This document shows positions 40,365 through 50,758 of a stretch of 64,000 nucleotides of DNA, in pieces. Every line of letters begins with the position of its first letter. Within the stretch, counting starts at the first letter, position 1. Origin of the DNA: Anodontia alba (taxonomy: Eukaryota > Mollusca > Bivalvia > Lucinida > Lucinidae); NCBI GenBank assembly GCA_964016985.1, contig OZ024833.1:59967463-60031462 (forward strand), written 5' to 3'. Made by a program: the position numbers and the translations under genes. The notes under the pieces are model-generated. The model was not told the DNA's origin. It made no database searches and saw only the letters and a list, made by a program, of their open reading frames with translations.

Positions 40365-40900
40365 GGTTGGTTTGGAGTTAAACAGCCCAGTCAGCACTAC
40401 AGTCGAACTTCAATGTGTCAAACATCTTTGGGATCATAGTAAATTGTTCCGAGACATGGGTAGTTCGAGCCACTGAGGGTTAATCATGGTGCCAGGTCAG
40501 GAAGCAAATAGCGATAATTTAGGGAATTCTTTCTCGATTTTCTACACGATAATTGTATGTTGAGTGTATTCATTAGAATTGCCTCGATGAGGCAATTCTA
40601 ATGAGTACACACAACATACAATTTTATGATAAAGTAAGAAAAATTTCCCTGAATATTTGTTTTCTTGAGCCATCAGAAGAATTTCGCAGGACTTATAAAA
40701 AATTAAGAACGAGTTCGAATTATCAATGGTAAACGAGCCATCAGTGTTCAAGCTATTGAGGTTTGATTGTATTAAGGTCATATCAAGCTAGTCAGTTTAC
40801 CTAACCACCCTTTTCTCGGCTGGCTTAGTCCTCCAAGCGATTAACCAGTACTTGTGCACATTCTTTAGCCACTAACTGACAACTGCCCTTCTTGACTGCA
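40365..40900 (-). mobile_element. SINE-1 copy split by an ACAGTCAAACC MITE
   Basis: GGTTTGGAGTTAAACAGCCC on the left; TTAAGGTCATATCAAGC and ACTGACAACTGCCCTTCTTG on the right. At the join the SINE sequence CAC-TA-TTAAGG is interrupted with TA on both sides. Confidence 0.75.
40398..40771. mobile_element. ACAGTCAAACC-family MITE with TA target duplication
   Basis: TACAGTCGAACTTCAATGTG to CTATTGAGGTTTGATTGTA. The core ATTGCCTCGATGAGGCAATT is a perfect palindrome. The TA duplication points to a Tc1/mariner-type transposase. Confidence 0.85.
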
Positions 40901-41054
40901 TTCTTATGCCTTCAGCAACAATAGTGGTGGTATTTTGGGGTACATTTTTTTTTTTTTTTTTTTTCGTTATTTTGCATCAAAACACCTTGAGTGAATTCAG
41001 TGGTCTGCAGAACTGAAAGTGTCAAATGGTTGTGTTTGTGTATATTTTATACCA

Positions 41055-41310
41055 TTTCAAAGCCTATTTTCTGGGAAAAATAAGAAAAAAAAAAAACATT
41101 ATCAATATATGGCTGCTGATTCCAGCGTCTTATCTAGATTTGGTTTTTGTTTGGTTTGGAGTTTAACGGCCCAGTCAACATGATTAAGGTCATGTTGAGC
41201 CGGCCAGCTTGCCTAACCACACTTTTCCTTGGTAGGCCTAGTCCTTAAGCAGTTAACCAGTACTTGTGCACATTCTTTTGCCAGATAATTCTTATCTGGA
41301 GTTATGGCTA
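41055..41310 (-). mobile_element. TTAA-B right half, then SINE-1 in an AGATAAG context
   Basis: 41055-41125 keeps AAAGCCTATTTTCTGGGAAA. From about 41157 TTGGTTTGGAGTTTAACGGC runs to CATTCTTTTGCCAG, a SINE-1 tail, bracketed by CGTCTTATCTAGA and CTTATCTGGAGTTAT. Confidence 0.6.
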
Positions 41311-41575
41311 AGTTTTCCAGACTGATGAATGATTATTTCATCTTTTCTAATTGAATCAGGTTTTCACAGAACACCAAACAAATTGTTGCTTTTGAACTCA
41401 CAGAACTATTTCTTTTTTTTTGTTTTTTTTTTTGTTTTGTGAACAGAAGCCTAAGAATCTTATTTATGGTAGCTGCAGTATATGCTCATAAACCAGAGCT
41501 CTACAGAAATCTGCAAGACCAACAAAATTAAGGAACCAGGCAAAAGCATTATAAAATTGTTTTGTGAAGGTCAGA

Positions 41576-41748
41576 ATGGTTCTGTATCATGTGTTGGTCA
41601 GTGCAAGCTGTATAAAATGTTGGCCAGTGCAAGCCTTCCGGAGAATGATCAGACTGGTTCTGTATAAAATACTGGTCAGTGTAAGCTTCTGGAGATGGAT
41701 CAGACTGGTTCTGTATAAAATACTGGTCAGTGTGAGCTTCTGATGATT
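41576..41748. repeat. Tandem repeat of about 55 bp, three units
   Basis: ACTGGTTCTGTATAAAATAC and TGGTCAGTGTAAGCTTCTGG recur; the first unit is more diverged. It lies 30 bp beyond the donor of the exon at 41779 and is read into by a 100-codon spurious open frame. Confidence 0.8.
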
Positions 41749-41778
41749 GATTAACAAGTGCATATTCAATCCAATTAC

Positions 41779-41863
41779 CACACATATTCCTTGAAATGTA
41801 CTTGATACACAGGGAGACAACTTTTCTGATTTCCTGCTTGCTTTCCTGCATAACAAATCCCTT
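41779..41863 (-). CDS. Internal coding exon of the minus-strand gene
   Basis: Strong minus-strand acceptor (GAGGACCTCTTTTCAG) and donor GTG followed by GTAATT. The 85 nt in phase 0 read KGFVMQESKQEIRKVVSLCI then KYISRNMC and leave a G. The peptide alternates charged and hydrophobic residues as an amphipathic helix would. It follows 43143-43183 in phase. A related but broken sequence near 53650-53700 (same acceptor context, TAA in frame) could be a decayed copy or a shared repeat, which lowers certainty somewhat. Confidence 0.55.
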
Positions 41864-41966
41864 CTGAAAAGAGGTCCTCTATAAAAGAAAAAAAATTTCT
41901 CCCAAGGGAGCAAATTCTTTCCTTTTAGAGCAGACCATTTGGACAGTCACTAAAGTGTATCCATCC

Positions 41967-42481
41967 TTAACCCATTGTAGACTGAATGAACTCCCCCACA
42001 CTATATGCTGGAAGATTCTAATTGCGTTTTTGGGTATGTCACTGGCTATGTGATTCATTACCAAAACACGCCTATTCAAATATATAGAAAATTTCACCTT
42101 CCAAAACTGAAAATTTTCAGATAAAAAATTCTGGTATTTTTCATGTATACTTCTACTCAAAACATAGATTGTGGAAACTCATTAGAACTGCCTCGGCGAG
42201 GCGGTTCTAAAGAGTACCCACAATCTATGTTTTTTGAGCAGAAATAAGAAAACTAATGTATACCCCTGTAAACCCCCATTTTACTGTATAAAAGTGGGGT
42301 TTAAGGGGGTCAAAATTATATAGGTATGTCTTCCTGACGCAAGATATTCCAAGAGAAATATGGTTGAACTATTTGCAAACAGTAGAGACACTGATCAGAT
42401 GTGCATTCTGTGGCATCTGATCAGGGTCTGGATCTGTTTGCCAATTACCCTTTTAAGGGTTTCCAGACTACAACGGGTTAA
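41967..42481. mobile_element. TTAA-E MITE split by an ACGAAAACAYACCTAT MITE
   Basis: Host: TTAACCCATTGTAGACTGAA to CCAGACTACAACGGGTTAA with the core GAGACACTGATCAGATGTGC. Guest 42056-42341: AAAACACGCCTATTCAAATA to TATATAGGTATGTCTTCCTG, core CTGCCTCGGCGAGGCGGTTC and a second hairpin CCCCCATTTTACTGTATAAA. Confidence 0.8.
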
Positions 42482-42635
42482 GCCAACAGTCAAGCAATTT
42501 CTGGGACTTCAGATTATCAGTGCAATTTTACCAATTTCTCCAAAAAAAAATCTATGCTTGGGGTACTATTGCAATTCTAATGAGAATCCATAACATAATT
42601 GCTTTCAATATGAAATTACAAAAAAATAAAATATA

Positions 42636-43004
42636 ACACAAGTACAGTGAAATCTCTTTATAAGCTGGTTCATTTTAAGACGGTTTCGGAAATAAGACGG
42701 TGTAAAGGCGGACGCCAAAAATGCTTTATCCTTATAAAAATATACAGATTATACGGAAAAATGACCATTCACGGTCATTTTTCTATATAATCTATACATT
42801 TTTGTTAGGATACAACATTATGGTGCTTTAGTTAGCATGGGTATTGCTTTGTAGTCAAGCAATGTTATAAGATTACTGTGTATCGCTAAATACTTAGAAA
42901 ATGTCCTCCTTAATGTGCCTGTCTTAGGCAGACATTTTATCACGTTTTCCAGTAATTGAAAACCCTAAAGGCACAGTGTGCTAATTAGGTATATTACGTA
43001 TCTA
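42636..43004. mobile_element. ACAGT-type MITE left part and GTATTTGACC right arm
   Basis: TACAGTGAAATCTCTTTATA starts a Tc1/mariner-like MITE with the palindrome AAAAATGACCATTCACGGTC. From 42940 GTTTTCCAGTAATTGAAAAC and GGCACAGTGTGCTAATTAGG form a GTATTTGACC right arm. Confidence 0.55.
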
Positions 43005-43142
43005 GAGCTATTATTAGTAATTTCTGAGGGCAAAAGAACTTGCAATTCATTGGAGGAAATATTTCCTCCTCTGATAAGGAAATACTAAGAGCACTAGAAC
43101 ACCTTTTGAAGATGAAAGACAATTTAATGTCACAAATCTTAC

Positions 43143-43183
43143 TGACATCATTTGGAAACACTGAAAGAACATAAACTGTAAAT
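43143..43183 (-). CDS. Internal coding exon of the minus-strand gene
   Basis: Minus-strand acceptor CATTTTGTTCTTCAG and donor TCA followed by GTAAGA. In the frame taking two bases first the 41 nt read LQFMFFQCFQMMS and end in phase 0, which fits the phase-0 start of 41779-41863. The preceding exon (49236-49281) leaves a G, giving Asp at the junction. The residues are hydrophobic and methionine-rich. It sits in a 390-bp island free of repeats (43005-43392). Confidence 0.5.
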
Positions 43184-43570
43184 CTGAAGAACAAAATGTC
43201 ATTTTTATTTTGTGAAATATATAATATAGCTCAGAGTTTAAAATACAGCAAAAATATTCCCCTGAGATTTACAGATCTTATAAACAGACTCGCGCTTGTC
43301 ATATTCATAATTTTGTTTATCAACTTTGCAAATCTCTTAGGAAATATTTCCTGTATTAAAACTCAAGGTGCATTAACCTCTATCTAATATACTGTATTCA
43401 ACCTAAAAACACCCATACCCTTATAAGGGCACAGTCAAGAAATTTCTTAATCAGTTTATTGCCTATGTACTTTTATCTACTTCTTCATAAAAGCGTATGT
43501 TGCTGGTAGTCATTTGAATTGCCTCGACAAGTCATAGTAATTCAAATGTGTACCAACAAGAAAATCAGAA

Positions 43571-45371
43571 ACAAGAGGCCCACGGGCCACGGTTCGCTCA
43601 CCTGAGTGACATAGCCACTGCAGACATGCAGATGTTATGCAACATTTTTCCAATCCTATCATCCAACTAATGAAAATATCATCATTTGAGCAGTTCTTAG
43701 TTTTGAAAAAGAATATATGGGCCTGACAGTCAATGGAGCATGATCATTAGAATAAACTATCAATCACATTTCAACAGAAGGATCAATGTGAAATTTGGTG
43801 GAAATTGGCTAAGTGGTTTCTGAAGAATCATGATTTTATACATGTAAACAGCAAAGTGGCAGGGAAATATTATAAATATAAACCAGATGATGGCCATCTT
43901 AGATTTCCAATCAGAACAATTTTAACTACTGTTGATCTACAAGTCACTTCGATACTTTCAATATAAATGTATATGGCCCATACAAATGGGGAAGCAAATT
44001 TGACCTTGGAGGTAAAAAGGTCAAATGTCAACATAGAACCATCATTTTAGCAATTTTGGTAGATCTCCTGTCCCCCATAATTTGTGCAAAGATTAGGACC
44101 CAGGGCTTATTTGGTCATGGAGAAGAAGATTTTTAAAGGTTTTTACCATATATGGGTATGGTAGCCATTTTGATCAATAGACCATACCCATTTTAGCAAT
44201 CTTTCATTCTCCTGCCCAAGGAGGCTCCGCATGAAATTTCAGCAACACTGGCCCGGAGGCTTCAGAGGAAAAGCCATTTGAAATTATCAACATTTTTTCC
44301 ATACAAATGTATGGGGCCCATACAAATGCATACAGAAGCAAACTTGACCTCGCCGTAAAAAGGTTAAATGTCAATGTATGACAATTATTTTAGCAACTTT
44401 GGTAGACCGCCCGTTCCAGATGATATCTGCAAAGATTCAGCCACAAGCCATCCTCGGTTTTGGAGAATAAGATTTTTAAATGTTTTTTCCCATACAAATG
44501 CATAAGGAAGCAAACTTGACCTTACCGTACAAAGGTCAAATGTCAATGTATGACCACTATTTTAGCAACTTTGGTAGACCCCCTGTCCCCGATGATTTAT
44601 GCAAAGATTCAGCCTCAAAGCGTCCTCGGTTCTAGAAGAAGATTTTTAAAGGTTTTTACCATATATGGGCATGGCGGCCATCTTGGTCAACGAACCGTGA
44701 CCATTTTAGCAATCTTTTGTTCCCCCTACCTAAGGAGGCTCCATATGAAATTTGAGCAAAATTGGCCCAGAGGCTTCAGAGGAGAAGTTGTTTGAAATTC
44801 TGAAAATTTTTCCCATACAAATGCATAAGGTAGCAAAATTGACCTTACCGTAAAAAGGTCAAATGTCAATGTACGACCATTATTTTAGCAATTTTGGTAG
44901 CCCTCCCGTTCCCGATGATATATGCAAAGATTCAGCCAACAGGCATGCTCAGTTTTGGGGAAGAAGATTTTTAAAGGTTTTTCCCATACAAATGCATAGG
45001 GAAGCAAACTTGACCTTGCCGTAAAAAGGTCAAACGTCAACATACGACAATTCTTTTAGCAATTTTGGTAGACCTCCAGACCCTGATGATTCCTGCAAAG
45101 GTTCAGCCCCAAGGCATTCTCGGTTCTGGAGAAGAAGATTTTTAAAGGTTTTTACCATATACGGGCGTGGCGGCCAGCTTGGTCAACGGACCGCGACCAT
45201 TTTAGCAATTTTTCGTTCCCCCACCCTAAGGAGGCTCCATATGAAATTTGAGCAAAATTGGCTCAGCGGCTTCAGAGGAGAAGTCGTTTGAAAATGTTAA
45301 CAGACAGACGGACGGATGGACGAAAAGTGATCACAATAGCTCATCCTGAGCAGAGCTCACTTGAGCTAAAA
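43571..45371 (+). mobile_element. HEL element 4 (Helitron/Helentron-like)
   Basis: ACAAGAGGCCCACGGGCCAC then GCTCACCTGAG at the 5' end. The hairpin at 45337-45368 (TAGCTCATCCTGAG, short loop, GAGCTCACTTGAGCTA) is at the 3' end after ACAGACGGACGGATGGACG. The core repeats GACCTTACCGTAAAAAGGTC and TTTTTAAAGGTTTTTACCAT in units of about 170 and 330 bp. It is related to element 2 in core phrases. Confidence 0.7.
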
Positions 45372-45427
45372 AATCAAATAAGCATCATTAAATATGCCCC
45401 TCATGAAGTCCTCTGCTGATATTTTTT

Positions 45428-45629
45428 TTAACTTTTACCATTCTCTGGGCTAATTTAACAGACGATAAATTGGTGATATTTTTCCCAGAAAACAGGATTT
45501 GAAAATTTCATGCAAGTTGTCTCCAATGGAGACAATTTGCATGAAATGTCAAATCCTGTTTTCTGGGAAAAATAAGAAAAATATTTCAAGATGTTTGCTG
45601 AAAATTTTACCCAGACTGCTAAGCGTTAA
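45428..45629. mobile_element. TTAA-B MITE
   Basis: TTAACTTTTACCATTCTCTG to CCAGACTGCTAAGCGTTAA. The hairpin TTGTCTCCAATGGAGACAA with long flanks is perfect. Confidence 0.85.
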
Positions 45630-45646
45630 GGCGTGTCCTTATATAT

Positions 45647-46085
45647 TAGGCAAAAAAAAAAAAAAAAAGTATTAGATTCTCAGACACCACCACAGCTGTC
45701 CTAAAGGTCCCGCATATATGATTTTTTTCAATGATAAGTTTTTTTCTGACCCACGTAAATACGTAACACTGGATTTTACTTGCTTATCTGAGAATCATTT
45801 CTAACCAAATTGCAATCTAGACCACAAACATATGGCATTCTTATTACTTGCTAAGAAAATCGGTAAATTACAATCTGTTTATGTTGTTTGAGACTTTAAA
45901 CTTGCAGATACAAATGTTGATAGATTTTAGACACTTCTGTTAGCCATTTTGTTAAGCCAAACAAACCCAAATGTTCAAGAATGTACCCAATGGGAAAATA
46001 AAAAGAAAAATAAAAAGCCACCCGCACGCATCTATTTTTTGAAAAAAGTGTCTGAGAATCTAATAACTGTTTTTGGGGTTTTTTT
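45647..46085. mobile_element. TTAGATTCTCAG-family element
   Basis: AAAAAGTATTAGATTCTCAG (then ACAC) and GTGTCTGAGAATCTAATAAC form the inner termini. Outside them lie an A run and GGGGTTTTTTTTGGGGCC. Interior unrecognised. Confidence 0.7.
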
Positions 46086-46137
46086 TGGGGCCTTTGGTGG
46101 ATATATACTACAAGTTTTCCAGTAATTTTGAAAAACA

Positions 46138-46343
46138 TTAACCCTAGTCCTGCTGAATAAATTAAAAATGCCAAGCCCACTTCTAATTTTCAGCCAATCA
46201 GATTACTTGATCCGGATTGATTCACATACTTAATGGCAAACAGTGCAGATCCAGATCAGTTGGCTTCTTCAGAAGCCAACTGATCTGGATCTACACTGTT
46301 TGCAAAGGCAGGGTATATCCGGGTTCAGCAGGACAAGGGTTAA
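46138..46343. mobile_element. TTAA-A MITE
   Basis: TTAACCCTAGTCCTGCTGAA to TTCAGCAGGACAAGGGTTAA. The hairpin is perfect (GATCCAGATCAGTTGGCTTC and complement). One of the youngest looking copies. Confidence 0.9.
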
Positions 46344-46371
46344 GTGCACAGTGTGGTAATTAGGTTAGATA

Positions 46372-46830
46372 CCGTACTACCCTAATAATCCTAAGTATTG
46401 GGACATACAGTGTAGATCCAGATCAGATGCCCAGAACATGGCATCTGATCAGGGTCAAGTATAGCTAGCCACACTGTTTGCCATACATAAAGCAATATTC
46501 TAGAACCATCAACAGGTAGTAGAATGGACTATTTCAAATTTTAGAATAGGTATGGTAAGTAGATAAGGTGTCCCAATTTTTTTTTTTTTTTTTGATTTGG
46601 GTTTCACGGCCCTTTCAAGAATATTTCACTTATATCGAGCCGATCAGGTGGGCGAAAACCAGAAACCCAGGGAAAAACTACCTGACCATCAGAACTTGGC
46701 TTTCCCACATGTGACCCAAGCGCGGCTGGAACCACAGCGGTGAGAAACCTAATGGATTAAGTGTCAACTCTCCTATCCACTAGGCCATGGGGCCCACCAG
46801 GTGTCCCAATACTTAGAGTAAATATGGTAG
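46372..46830. mobile_element. GTATTTACCC MITE split by SINE-2
   Basis: ACCGTACTACCCTAATAATC to TACTTAGAGTAAATATGGTA, with core GTAGATCCAGATCAGATGCC. The SINE sits in the right arm. Confidence 0.8.
46578..46798 (-). mobile_element. SINE-2 with 12-bp target duplication
   Basis: AGGTGTCCCAAT stands on both sides (46566-46577 and 46799-46810). The minus strand begins GGGCCCCATGGCCTAGTGGA (A-box-like), has GGTTCCAGCC as B box, and ends in a poly-A tail (T run at 46578-46592). Confidence 0.9.
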
Positions 46831-47218
46831 TAAGTAAATCATCATCTGTGTTCAGACTGATATTTTGTCACTGAAATCCTTGGAAGGCATGTTCTAAAAG
46901 CAGGCCTGGCCTGGCCTTGCCTTGTCTGATCTGAACTGTGCCAGGCAGCCCAAGCCAGTAATCAGATCATGTCACTGTAAAGGAAATGAAACTGATATTA
47001 TGGCTTGAAAACTTGAGCTCTGAATGGTCAGAAATTAGAAGAGTCCATTTCTAGTCACAGAATGGAGGAGTGCAGCAAAAAGTACTGTTCAGCAAGTGCA
47101 GCAAAAATTACTTCTCAGCGCGAGTAAAATATATATTACATGTACATGCAAGATGATATTAGATTAACAGTTTACTGTAGTAGTGAAATGGTAATGTAAT
47201 ATGCCTATGAATATATAA
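46831..47218. other. Repeat-poor stretch, no exon found
   Basis: Contains CCTGGCCTGGCCTTGCCTTG near 46905. A minus-strand acceptor-like AAGGATTTCAG near 46890 leads into stops in all frames. Confidence 0.4.
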
Positions 47219-47376
47219 TTAACACTTACCATGCTATGGGCAGATTCAGCAGACAACAAACTAATGATATTTTTCTAATTTTCCCTTCAAGATAGGACTG
47301 ACATGTCATGCAAATTGTCTCCTAAATGTCAAAATGTTGTTTGCTGGAATTTTTTACCCAGCATACAAAATGTTAA
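47219..47376. mobile_element. TTAA-B MITE, hairpin arm deleted
   Basis: TTAACACTTACCATGCTATG to CCCAGCATACAAAATGTTAA. Confidence 0.75.
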
Positions 47377-47397
47377 AATGGAATGGCTTTGTGCGTA

Positions 47398-48152
47398 ACT
47401 CCAGATAACAGAGATATTATGTAAATATGTTTCTTATTTTCCATGAAAACATATGTTGCAGGTACTAATTAGAAGCACCTCAGCACCATACATAGACAGT
47501 ACCATAATAACCCTAAATATTGGGACAGACAGGCCTGAGCAAACAGTGTAGACTCGGATCAGATGCCGCAGAAAGTAATATCTGATCAAAGTAGACTCTG
47601 TTTGCCACTCATCCAGCACTATTTTAGACACATCAACAGGTTGTAAAATAGACCTTTTTTTCAAATTTTAGGACAGTATGGTAAGGAGTTGATATTTAGG
47701 GTAAATACGGTACTTCTAATGTGTACTTACAATATACCGTATTTGACCTAATTACCGCACTGTGTGCTTAGGGTTTTTCAAAATTACTGGGAACACTCAG
47801 TTGTGGTAAAATATGTATGTACCTACTAAGGATACACTATAAAAAAGATCAGAAAAGGGCTTATTTGACGATTATGCGATTTTTTTCTGATTTTCTTTAT
47901 ATAAAGGCATATGTTATGGGTACTCATTTGAAATGCATTGACAAGTCGATGCAATTCAAATGAGTACCCACAACATATGCCTTTATAAAGAAGTAAAGAA
48001 AAAGTACACTGGCTGTAATCTGAAGACTACAGAATTTCTTGACTGTGCAGTTATAGGGGTATGTGTGGTAATTAGATCAAATACGGTATGTTTTCATGAA
48101 GATAAGAAAGTGTAATTTTTGGTTGAAAAAAGTGCCTTATCTGGAACCATGT
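47398..48152. mobile_element. AGATAAG MITE containing two other MITEs
   Basis: Host left: CTCCAGATAACAGAGATATT with GTACTAATTAGAAGCACCTC. Middle: CTTCTAATGTGTACTTACAA at 47713-47734. Right: TGTTTTCATGAAGATAAGAA to GCCTTATCTGGAACC. Inserted between these are 47500-47712 (GTATTTACCC family) and 47735-48088 (GTATTTGACC family), each with both ends. Confidence 0.8.
47735..48088. mobile_element. GTATTTGACC-family MITE, full length
   Basis: TACCGTATTTGACCTAATTA to TAATTAGATCAAATACGGTA, with GTACTCATTTGAAATGCATT, GACAAGTC and its complement in the core. The best reference copy of the family. Confidence 0.85.
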
Positions 48153-48172
48153 TTCTGTCCTGTTGACATATA

Positions 48173-48381
48173 TGTATTTTATCCCAAGTATTGGGACACC
48201 ATATCTACTTACCATACTTGTCCTAAAATTTGAAATAGTTCATTCTACTACCTGTTGATGTGTCTAAAATATTGCTGTATGTATGGCAAACAGTGTAGTC
48301 CCCGATCAGATGCCACATTCTGTGACATTTGATTTGTTTGCAAAAGCTATAATCTATCCCAATACTAAGGGTTATTATGGT
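48173..48381. mobile_element. GTATTTACCC-family MITE
   Basis: TTTATCCCAAGTATTGGGAC to CCCAATACTAAGGGTTATTA. The right hairpin arm is shortened. Confidence 0.7.
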
Positions 48382-48509
48382 ATGTTTCTTTTTTTTTGGT
48401 TTTCCATTACAGATTGTATACTTTTGTGTCAAATCTTTTTTTTTAATTATCTATTTCTTTGCATTATTACTTTTAGTTTATTGCAATATAATTCTGTTGT
48501 TTGGCTAAA

Positions 48510-48779
48510 TTCAGACAGGCACCATAGCTGAGGAGTTAGAGCATTTGACTGTAGTGGAGAAGTTTGCAGGTTCCAACCCAGCTCAGACCAGCGACTGAAA
48601 AACTCTCTGTTCACCCACCAGTGAATGGATAGCCTTTAGGGCAAGGTGAAAAGGCAGCAAAAGGAGCAGATTGGGCCCTGCCTTCCATATGTTGTAGCCC
48701 AAGACACAGTGGGCTCCAACTCCCACTGCACCTACAGCCCTTGGGCCATGAGGCACCTTTACCTTTACCATTAAAATTA
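48510..48779 (+). mobile_element. SINE-3 with 8-bp target duplication
   Basis: ACCATAGCTGAGGAGTTAGA is an A-box-like tRNA head and GGTTCCAACCC the B box. The tail is CCTTTACCTTTACC. TGGCTAAA flanks it at 48502-48509 and 48780-48787. Confidence 0.8.
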
Positions 48780-48902
48780 TGGCTAAACAGTCCCCATACT
48801 GTTATAGCAACAGTATACAGAATATTAAATTTTTCTAAGAAAATGACAAGACATTTCTCAAAATATCTGTTGCCAGAGTACACTATTTGTTTGGACATAT
48901 GG

Positions 48903-49191
<289 letters not shown>

Positions 49192-49235
49192 AAAAATTAA
49201 ACACACATATATAAGGATTAAGCTAAAATACTTAC

Positions 49236-49281
49236 CAAATTTCAGTTTTAAGCTCCCAAATCTCCTTTTTTTTCTAAACAT
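49236..49281 (-). CDS. Probable first coding exon of the minus-strand gene
   Basis: The minus strand has ATG at 49281 with A at -3 and an in-frame TGA 18 bases upstream. Then come MFRKKRRFGSLKLKF and a strong donor (TTTG then GTAAGT). The start is strongly basic (KKRR), as in a nuclear or RNA/DNA-contacting segment, though nothing more specific can be said. The leftover G joins 43143-43183 in phase. The following 460 bp upstream of the ATG (49282-49740) are free of MITEs, as expected of a 5' untranslated or promoter region. A first exon cannot be proven from sequence; the AATGTTTAG could also serve as an acceptor. Confidence 0.45.
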
Positions 49282-49740
49282 TGTACCACAGATTCACCCA
49301 AAATGAAATTCAACCGCTATCACTTTTCTAATTCCTTTATGGTTATTCAAGCTGGCTTTTCAACAAAATGAAAAATCACAATTATCCGTGTTTACAAACA
49401 AGTTTCTTTCTAATCATTTTGCTGACTTGAACAAATAATCATCCACATATCAAGTTCCTTTCTGCATAAAACATGTTTTTGCAGTAATGCATTGTTTTAA
49501 TTATTTGACAACACAGAAACAAAATATTCAAAATATCAACAACATCTGATTAATTATCCACAACGAGAGATTCAATAAAACTTCAGAACTTTCACATTTT
49601 CATTCCAAACCTGTTCTTTCAAACAGAAAATCTCTGTTTCAAATGATATCTTAACAAACAATATGACACCATCTCCTGCTGTCCAAGTCACCTAATTCAC
49701 ATCTCTAGATAAATCTAGATAAGTAACAGTAAGTTAATTT
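49282..49740 (-). promoter_or_regulatory. Repeat-free region upstream of the candidate start
   Basis: 460 bp with no MITE, unusual for this window. I see no TATA box or CpG cluster that would fix a transcription start. The call rests on position relative to the ATG at 49281 and on the absence of insertions. Confidence 0.25.
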
Positions 49741-49954
49741 TTAACCCATGTCCTGCTGAACCCGGATATACCCTGCCTTTGAAAACAGTGTAGATCCAGA
49801 TCAGCTGGCCTCTGGAGAAGCCAACTGATCTGGATCTGCACTGTTTGCCATTAAGTATGTGAATTTTTATCAACAATCTGGATCAAGTAATCTGACTGGC
49901 TGAAAATTAGAAGTGGGCATGGCATCTTAATTTGTTCAGCAGGACAAGGGTTAA
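49741..49954. mobile_element. TTAA-A MITE
   Basis: TTAACCCATGTCCTGCTGAA to TTCAGCAGGACAAGGGTTAA, with hairpin centre GGCCTCTGGAGAAGCC. Confidence 0.9.
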
Positions 49955-49967
49955 AACTTGTAGCTCC

Positions 49968-50116
49968 AGATATGATGGTGTGTATGTAAAAATTATTTCT
50001 CCGCAGAAACTTATGTAGTGGGTACTCATTAGAAGCACCTCAGGGAGTTTTTGTAAAGAAAAAAAAGAAAAAATATCAGTACTGTTTGGTTGAAAAAAGT
50101 GCCTCATCTGCAGTAA
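49968..50116. mobile_element. AGATAAG-family MITE, right arm of core lost
   Basis: CTCCAGATATGATGGTG, TACTCATTAGAAGCACCTCA, and TGCCTCATCTGCAG. Confidence 0.6.
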
Positions 50117-50393
50117 TGGTTGTTGTTGTGCGTATTTTTTAGGCTACCAGGCACCCGAGGCACATAGAGGCAGCGGCGATTGTTATGTACATGTATTTGT
50201 ACAGCCTTGCTTTCATGGCTCACCTATGCACACTTGGTGCCGCTGTCTGTCACCAAGTGTCGCCCTGTCCACGTTATACTCAACCCAGGGCATGTAGAGT
50301 ATGAGCTAGCCGTACTAATGGTCTGAAAATTGTCTCGGCTAGTGCTGGATTCAAACCCTCAATATCCCGCTTGAAAGTCGGGGATAGTAAATT
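50117..50393 (-). mobile_element. Possible SINE remnant
   Basis: The minus strand has GGGTTTGAATCC, a B-box match, after TTTCAAGCGGGATATTGAG. The interior contains GGCACC...GGTGCC pairs. No tail or target duplication was found. Confidence 0.35.
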
Positions 50394-50758
50394 AGGGGAT
50401 AACTGCATTTAAATTTGTCATTTGGGGAGGTAAATCGGCAGTTTTTGTTTTACAGCGACGCGCCAGCGGAGCCGTAAAATGTAATTTGAGACCGTAAAAC
50501 CGCCGATTTACCTTCCCAAATGACACATTTGGATGCAGTTATCCCCATTCTAATGCATTTATTCTTTCTTTTCTGTTGAAATTTGCACAAAGCGACAAGT
50601 GCTGTGAGCTGCGTAAAACCAAATGCCAGCCAACGAGAAGCGACGTTACGGGATGATGTCGGATTTCCTACAGTATATCGCAGAATATAGTGTCGCAAAT
50701 TTTTGGCGTTATCAAATCAGACGTCGCGTTACAAACGTAAGTGCATTAGAAATCTTAT
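50394..50758. mobile_element. Foldback element and a neighbouring TCTAATGCA-bounded block
   Basis: AGGGGATAACTGCATTTAAA...GGTAAATCGGC at 50394-50437 is inverted at 50506-50549 (GCCGATTTACC...GCAGTTATCCCC), with CpG-rich sequence between. From 50550 TCTAATGCATTTA to GTAAGTGCATTAGA brackets a second, CpG-rich block. Confidence 0.6.

Larger units (their letters stand above)
43395..46380. mobile_element. GTATTTGACC MITE expanded by nested insertions
   Basis: The left arm (TTATAAGGGCACAGTCAAGA, core CATTTGAATTGCCTCGACAA) ends at 43570. The right arm resumes at about 46105 (AGTTTTCCAGTAATTTTGAA) and ends at 46344-46380 (GTGCACAGTGTGGTAATTAG). Between are HEL element 4, a TTAA-B MITE, a TTAGATTCTCAG element and a TTAA-A MITE. 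A unit of about 350 bp thus became 3 kb. Confidence 0.65.

Noticed and set aside
41549..41913. 100-108-codon minus-strand frames
   Set aside because: Only the part at 41779-41863 has splice support; the rest is read-through into a tandem repeat.
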